In this document: one piece after another, positions 28,774 through 32,837 of the stretch
How the letters are laid out: each line of letters opens with the position of its first letter
Position numbering within the stretch: position 1 is the first letter of the stretch
From: an uncultured Pelagibacteraceae bacterium
Lineage (GTDB): Bacteria; Pseudomonadota; Alphaproteobacteria; Pelagibacterales; Pelagibacteraceae
DNA length: 32,837 nucleotides
Direction: 5' to 3'
Assembly (NCBI GenBank): GCA_902596745.1
Contig: CACJUZ010000010.1
Location: 1-32,837, forward strand
The notes under the pieces: generated by a model
What the model was told of the DNA's origin: nothing
Seen by the model: only the letters and a program-made list of their open reading frames with translations
Databases searched by the model: none
Translations under genes and position numbers: made by a program

Positions 28774-31507
28774 AAATTGTCCAAAAATTCTTTCAAATAT
28801 AAAAGTTAAAGGGCTGTCTTCTGACACAAGAAAAATTAAAAAAGGCTTCTTATTTTTTGCTTTACAAGGTTATAAAAATAATGGTGAAAATTTTATACAG
28901 CAAGCTTTGAAAAGAGGGGCCTGCGCTGCAATATCTTCAAAAGAACTTAGGGGCAATCCTAAAGTTATAAAAGTAAAAAATGTCAGAGATATTCTTGGTA
29001 AAGTTTGTTCTAAATTTTATGTCAATAAACCAAAAAATATTATAGCTGTTACTGGTACTAACGGAAAAAGCTCTGTAGCAGATTTTTTTCATCAAATTTT
29101 GTCTCACAACAATATTTCTTCAGCAACAATAGGAACCCTAGGAATTAAAACAAAAAAAACGAAAAAAATTGACCTTACTAGTCCAGACACTATTAGCATG
29201 CATCAAGAACTGGAAAATTTAAAAAAAAAAAAAATTGATAATGTTATATTGGAAGCTTCAAGTCATGGGTTAAGCCAAGGAAGAATTAATGGAATTAATA
29301 TCAAAATAGGTATTTTTACAAATTTAAGTCAAGATCATCTAGATTATCACAAATCGATGAAAAAATATTTAAATGCAAAATTAATTCTTTTTAAAAAAAT
29401 TTTAAAGAAAAAAAACTACGTGGTCACAGATAAAAATATCCCGGAATATAATATAATAAAAAATATTGCTAAAAAAAAGAAATTAAGAATTATATTTATT
29501 AACTATTCAAATATAAAATATGACCTTACTAATTTTAAACTCATAGGAAATTTTCAAAAAAAAAATTTAATGATGGCTATAAAAGCATGTGAGATAATTG
29601 GTTTAAATAAAAAGAAAATATCAAAGTGTATTAGTAAAATAGAGCCAGTAAAAGGTAGACTAGAATTAGTAAAAGAATTCCCAAATCAAACTAAAGTATT
29701 TGTAGATTTTGCTCATACACCTGATGCAATTAAAAATGCAATAATTTCTTTAAAAAATCATTTTAAAAAAAATGTAACAATTGTTTTTGGTTGCGGTGGC
29801 GAGAGAGATAAAAAAAAAAGGAGTCAAATTGGTAAAATTGTTAATAATTTATGTGATAAAATATATGTGACAGATGATAACCCAAGAAATGAAAATCCGA
29901 AACAAATAAGAAAAGAAATTATAAAAAATATAAAAAAAGAAAAAGTTACAGATATAGGCAATAGAACTATCGCAATACATAAAGCTATAAATCAATCTAA
30001 TAATGAAATAGTATTAGTTGCAGGAAAAGGTCACGAGGAATTTCAGCATTATAAAAATAAAAAAATTAAAATTTCAGATTTTAAAATTATAAATAAATTA
30101 AAATTTAAGAAAAAAAAATCAAAAAAACAAATTTGTGTTGAAAAAAATGTTTTTTTAATTAACAAAATAATTGGAAAAAAACTGAACAAAAAATTTATAG
30201 GTGTTTCAATAAATTCAAAGTCAATCAGAAAAGGAAATTTATTTGTTGCTATAAAAGGCAAAAATAATGATGGTCACGATCATCTTAAAGAAGCAATATC
30301 AAAAGGTGCAAGTAACTGTGTTATATCTTGTAAATCTAGCAAAATTCCAAAAAATAAGTTTATTAAAGTATTACACACTTATAAATTTCTCAAAAAATTA
30401 GCTACATTGAAAAGAAATTATACAAATGGAAAAATAATTGCTGTGACTGGTAGTTCAGGGAAAACAACAGTTAAAGAATTGATTGGAAACCTTTTAAAAA
30501 ATTTTGGTGAGACTTATTTTTCGCCAAATTCATTCAACAATTCATTCGGAGTTCCTCTAAGTTTGTGCAATCTTGAAAACGTGCATAAATATGGTGTCTT
30601 TGAGATAGGAATGAGCAAAAAGGGAGAAATCGACATACTTTCAAAAATTGTTAAACCTGATATAGCAATAATTACTAACATAGCTGAAGCCCATATTGAA
30701 AATTTTAAAAATCTAAGTCACATTGCTAAAGCAAAAGGAGAAATTATTAATAATATTTCAAATAGAGGTAGTCTTATAATTGACAGGGATAATAAATTTT
30801 TTAATTATTTTAAATCTAAAGCACAAAAAAGAAAAATAAGAGTTATTTCCGTAGGTTATAGTAACAAGTCAGATATAAAAATAGTTAAGGTAAGAAGTTT
30901 TCTTAAATTTAAATTAGTAACAATTAGGTCTTTTGGTGAAGAATACAAAATTAAAACTAAAGAGCAATTAGTTAAAAATATTGCTTTTGCAGTTGCAACT
31001 TTAAAGATTTTAAATCTAGAAATAAATAAGATTAAAAATAAAATTCAAAATATTAAAGTTTTAGACGGAAGAGGGAAGATGTATAAAATAAAATATAAAA
31101 ATTTAAATTTTAACCTTATAGATGAAAGTTACAATGCAAACCCTCTATCAATGAAACAATCTATATTAAATTTATCAAAATTAAGAAATAATAATCATAA
31201 ATACATTTTGCTTGGAGATATGTTAGAACTAGGAAAAAAATCTAGTTTTTTACACAAAAAATTGTCACCAATTATAAATAACTCTAAAATAAAAAAATTA
31301 TTTATCCACGGCGAGCATATAATGGATACATATAAAAATGTAAATAAAAGTAAGCGCGGTAATGTTTTACAGGATAAATCTGATTTTAAAGAAATATTAC
31401 TTCCAATTTTACAAAATAATGATTATTTAATGATTAAAGGCTCTAATGCAACTGGATTAAACAAAATTTCAAAGAATTTAACCAAAGGTAGAATTAATGC
31501 TTTTTGA
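28751..31507 (+). CDS. murE/murF: Bifunctional MurE-MurF fusion (meso-DAP ligase and D-Ala-D-Ala ligase)
   Basis: 918 residues in one uninterrupted frame. Residues 1 to about 450 are MurE, which adds meso-diaminopimelate to UDP-MurNAc-L-Ala-D-Glu: P-loop TGTNGKSS (101-108), SPDTISMHQEL, EASSHGLSQGRING (168-181), the DAP-selecting DNPRNENP (376-383) and VLVAGKGHEEFQ. A lysine-rich linker (about 451-460) leads to MurF, which adds D-Ala-D-Ala: VSINSKSIRKGNLFVAIKG, P-loop TGSSGKTT (566-573), SFNNSFGVPLSL, FEIGMSKKGEIDIL, NIAEAHIENF and the C-terminal IDESYNANPLSM. The enzymes catalyse consecutive cytoplasmic steps, so fusion may aid channelling. The start overlaps ftsI by 23 nt and the end overlaps mraY by 11 nt. 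Confidence 0.95.
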   Translation: MLLKKLIKNCPKILSNIKVKGLSSDTRKIKKGFLFFALQGYKNNGENFIQQALKRGACAAISSKELRGNPKVIKVKNVRDILGKVCSKFYVNKPKNIIAVTGTNGKSSVADFFHQILSHNNISSATIGTLGIKTKKTKKIDLTSPDTISMHQELENLKKKKIDNVILEASSHGLSQGRINGINIKIGIFTNLSQDHLDYHKSMKKYLNAKLILFKKILKKKNYVVTDKNIPEYNIIKNIAKKKKLRIIFINYSNIKYDLTNFKLIGNFQKKNLMMAIKACEIIGLNKKKISKCISKIEPVKGRLELVKEFPNQTKVFVDFAHTPDAIKNAIISLKNHFKKNVTIVFGCGGERDKKKRSQIGKIVNNLCDKIYVTDDNPRNENPKQIRKEIIKNIKKEKVTDIGNRTIAIHKAINQSNNEIVLVAGKGHEEFQHYKNKKIKISDFKIINKLKFKKKKSKKQICVEKNVFLINKIIGKKLNKKFIGVSINSKSIRKGNLFVAIKGKNNDGHDHLKEAISKGASNCVISCKSSKIPKNKFIKVLHTYKFLKKLATLKRNYTNGKIIAVTGSSGKTTVKELIGNLLKNFGETYFSPNSFNNSFGVPLSLCNLENVHKYGVFEIGMSKKGEIDILSKIVKPDIAIITNIAEAHIENFKNLSHIAKAKGEIINNISNRGSLIIDRDNKFFNYFKSKAQKRKIRVISVGYSNKSDIKIVKVRSFLKFKLVTIRSFGEEYKIKTKEQLVKNIAFAVATLKILNLEINKIKNKIQNIKVLDGRGKMYKIKYKNLNFNLIDESYNANPLSMKQSILNLSKLRNNNHKYILLGDMLELGKKSSFLHKKLSPIINNSKIKKLFIHGEHIMDTYKNVNKSKRGNVLQDKSDFKEILLPILQNNDYLMIKGSNATGLNKISKNLTKGRINAF

Positions 31508-32582
31508 ATATTTAACCTCACTTGTCGAACATTATTCATTTTTAAATGTATTTAAGTATCTTACATTTAGAACCGGTTTATCTTTGATGACCTCATTGAT
31601 AATTGTTTTTTTAATTGGCGGTCCCTTAATTAAAATTTTTTCAAAAATGGATATAACTGGCCCTATAAGACAAGATGGCCCTATTGATCATATAGTAAAA
31701 AAATCCGGCACCCCTACGATGGGTGGGATTATAATAATAATTGGAATGTTGACTAGCACTCTTTTATGGGCAGATCTTGAAAACATATATATTTGGTCGT
31801 TAATATTAATCTCAATCAGTTTAGGAACCTTAGGTTTTATCGATGATTTACTTAAGATAAAATATAGAAATTCGATTGGATTAAATTCAAAATTAAAATT
31901 TTTTGGTCAATTTTTAATTGGTCTAGTTACTTTATTAATCATTGTTAATTTTTCGGATCATAAGTATCTTAATAATCTTTACTTTCCATTTTTTAAAAAT
32001 TTTATACTTGATTTAGGAATATTTTTTATACCATTCGGTCTTTTCGTTATAATTGGTTCATCTAATGCGGTAAATTTAACCGACGGACTAGATGGATTAG
32101 CAACAGTACCGATTATGTTAGTAGCTTTATCTTTTACATTTATTAGTTATGTTGTTGGAAATATAATATTTTCAGAATATTTACAGATACAATATATTCC
32201 AGATGTTGGTGAAACTGCGATTTTTTGTGGCGCTATAGTAGGATCTTGTTTAGGCTTTCTTTGGTATAACGCTCCACCAGCAAAAATATTTATGGGAGAT
32301 ACGGGCTCTTTATCTCTTGGAGGTTCTTTAGCAGCTGTAGCAATAATTGTAAAACATGAAATTGTACTTGCTATCATTGGCGGACTTTTTGTTCTAGAAA
32401 CTGTCTCAGTAATTATACAAGTAATTTCTTTTAAATTAACTGGTAAAAGAGTTTTTATGATGGCGCCAATACACCATCACTTTGAAAAAAAAGGATGGGC
32501 AGAGTCAACAATTGTAATTAGATTTTGGATCATCGCCATTATATTAGCTTTAATAGGATTAGCCACACTCAAATTAAGATAA
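31497..32582 (+). CDS. mraY: Phospho-N-acetylmuramoyl-pentapeptide transferase
   Basis: 361 residues, exactly the family size. MraY transfers phospho-MurNAc-pentapeptide to undecaprenyl phosphate, forming lipid I at the inner membrane. About ten hydrophobic segments alternate with conserved cytoplasmic loops. Motifs are SGTPTMGGIIIIIG (70-83), LGFIDDLLKIKYRNSIGLN with the Asp-Asp pair (about 116-117), NAVNLTDGLDGLA, the substrate loop AKIFMGDTGSLSLGG and FMMAPIHHHFEKKGWAES. The stop TAA overlaps the murD ATG by one base. It lies in the normal dcw order after MurF. Confidence 0.97.
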   Translation: MLFEYLTSLVEHYSFLNVFKYLTFRTGLSLMTSLIIVFLIGGPLIKIFSKMDITGPIRQDGPIDHIVKKSGTPTMGGIIIIIGMLTSTLLWADLENIYIWSLILISISLGTLGFIDDLLKIKYRNSIGLNSKLKFFGQFLIGLVTLLIIVNFSDHKYLNNLYFPFFKNFILDLGIFFIPFGLFVIIGSSNAVNLTDGLDGLATVPIMLVALSFTFISYVVGNIIFSEYLQIQYIPDVGETAIFCGAIVGSCLGFLWYNAPPAKIFMGDTGSLSLGGSLAAVAIIVKHEIVLAIIGGLFVLETVSVIIQVISFKLTGKRVFMMAPIHHHFEKKGWAESTIVIRFWIIAIILALIGLATLKLR

Positions 32583-32837
32583 TGCGTGAATCATTTAATT
32601 TTAAGGATAAAAAATTTGCCGTATATGGTTTAGGATTAACTGGAAAGTCAACAGTAAATTTTTTAAAAAAAAATGAAGCCTATAAAATATTTACCTGGGA
32701 TGATTATCTTAATAAGTATAATTTAAAGCTTAAAAAAAAATTTAAAAAAAACTTAAATATTGTAGATTTCATAATAGTAAGTCCCGGTATTAGCATTAAT
32801 AAATCTATATTTAAAAGATTATTAATTAAAAATAAAA
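32582..32837 (+). CDS. murD: UDP-N-acetylmuramoyl-L-alanine-D-glutamate ligase, partial (N-terminus)
   Basis: The first 85 codons of a gene that continues past the window. MurD adds D-glutamate to UDP-MurNAc-L-alanine. The opening MRESFNFKDKKFAVYGLGLT, the GLGLTGKSTVNFLKK nucleotide-fold loop, YKIFTWDDY and IIVSPGISINK match the UDP-binding N-terminal domain of MurD. The ATG (32582-32584) overlaps the mraY stop by one base. The ATPase and C-terminal domains are outside the window, so the call rests on this domain and on position after mraY, which is the canonical place. Confidence 0.9.
   Translation, partial: MRESFNFKDKKFAVYGLGLTGKSTVNFLKKNEAYKIFTWDDYLNKYNLKLKKKFKKNLNIVDFIIVSPGISINKSIFKRLLIKNK

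Noticed and set aside
28751-31507. Possible chimera or lost stop codon between separate murE and murF genes
   Set aside because: The frame is continuous through a plausible lysine-rich linker, and both ligases are complete, so a genuine fusion is simpler.

Overview
The window is a dense, strongly AT-rich bacterial chromosome segment. It looks like a genome-streamlined alphaproteobacterium, most likely of the SAR11/Pelagibacterales type. The reasons are very low GC, lysine/asparagine/isoleucine-rich proteins, almost no intergenic DNA, and typical alphaproteobacterial gene orders: carA-carB facing yqeY-dnaG-rpoD, and ampD-rnpB-mraZ leading into the division and cell wall (dcw) cluster. The clade assignment is inference from composition and gene order, not from a database search. 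No phage, IS element, CRISPR array or toxin/defence island is visible. The longest stretch without a gene is about 150 nt (23666-23815), and it holds the mraZ control region.

Layout. 1-1269: a partial MarR-type regulator divergent from the branched-chain aminotransferase ilvE, with a palindrome between them. 1266-6988 (minus): a tightly overlapping operon uvrB - pteridine-reductase-like SDR - folB - uvrC - pgsA, which combines nucleotide excision repair, pterin/folate metabolism and phospholipid synthesis; pgsA carries an apparent frameshift in an A8 tract. 7029-8219: an aspartate-type aminotransferase. 8216-10112 (minus): trxB followed by an ADP-ribosylglycohydrolase/J1-crystallin-like gene split by one in-frame stop. 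10137-11736 (plus): an ELM1-like protein translationally coupled to a 2OG-Fe(II) oxygenase. 11741-16151 (minus): carA-carB. 16274-20434 (plus): yqeY-dnaG-rpoD; the DnaG zinc site is degenerate. 20452-22444: a small P-loop kinase, a tRNA with anticodon CAT (probably Ile2), and mlaA-mlaC for outer-membrane lipid transport. 22554-32837 (plus): ampD, RNase P RNA, then mraZ-ftsZ-rsmH-ftsL-ftsI-murE/murF fusion-mraY-murD (partial).

How the genes work together. The last third builds septal peptidoglycan: the MurE/F fusion, MraY and MurD make precursors, FtsI cross-links them, FtsL and FtsZ organise the divisome, RsmH and MraZ are the usual cluster leaders, and AmpD recycles muropeptides. The most unusual point of organisation is ftsZ sitting between mraZ and rsmH instead of at the distal ftsQ-ftsA-ftsZ end. 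Three correctly phased MraZ boxes overlap the promoter in front of mraZ.

I see no clearly new multi-gene system. The points most worth a second look are the ftsZ relocation, the loss of three of four DnaG zinc ligands, the two interrupted genes (pgsA and the glycohydrolase), the ELM1/oxygenase pair, and how transcription stops at convergent junctions with almost no space.
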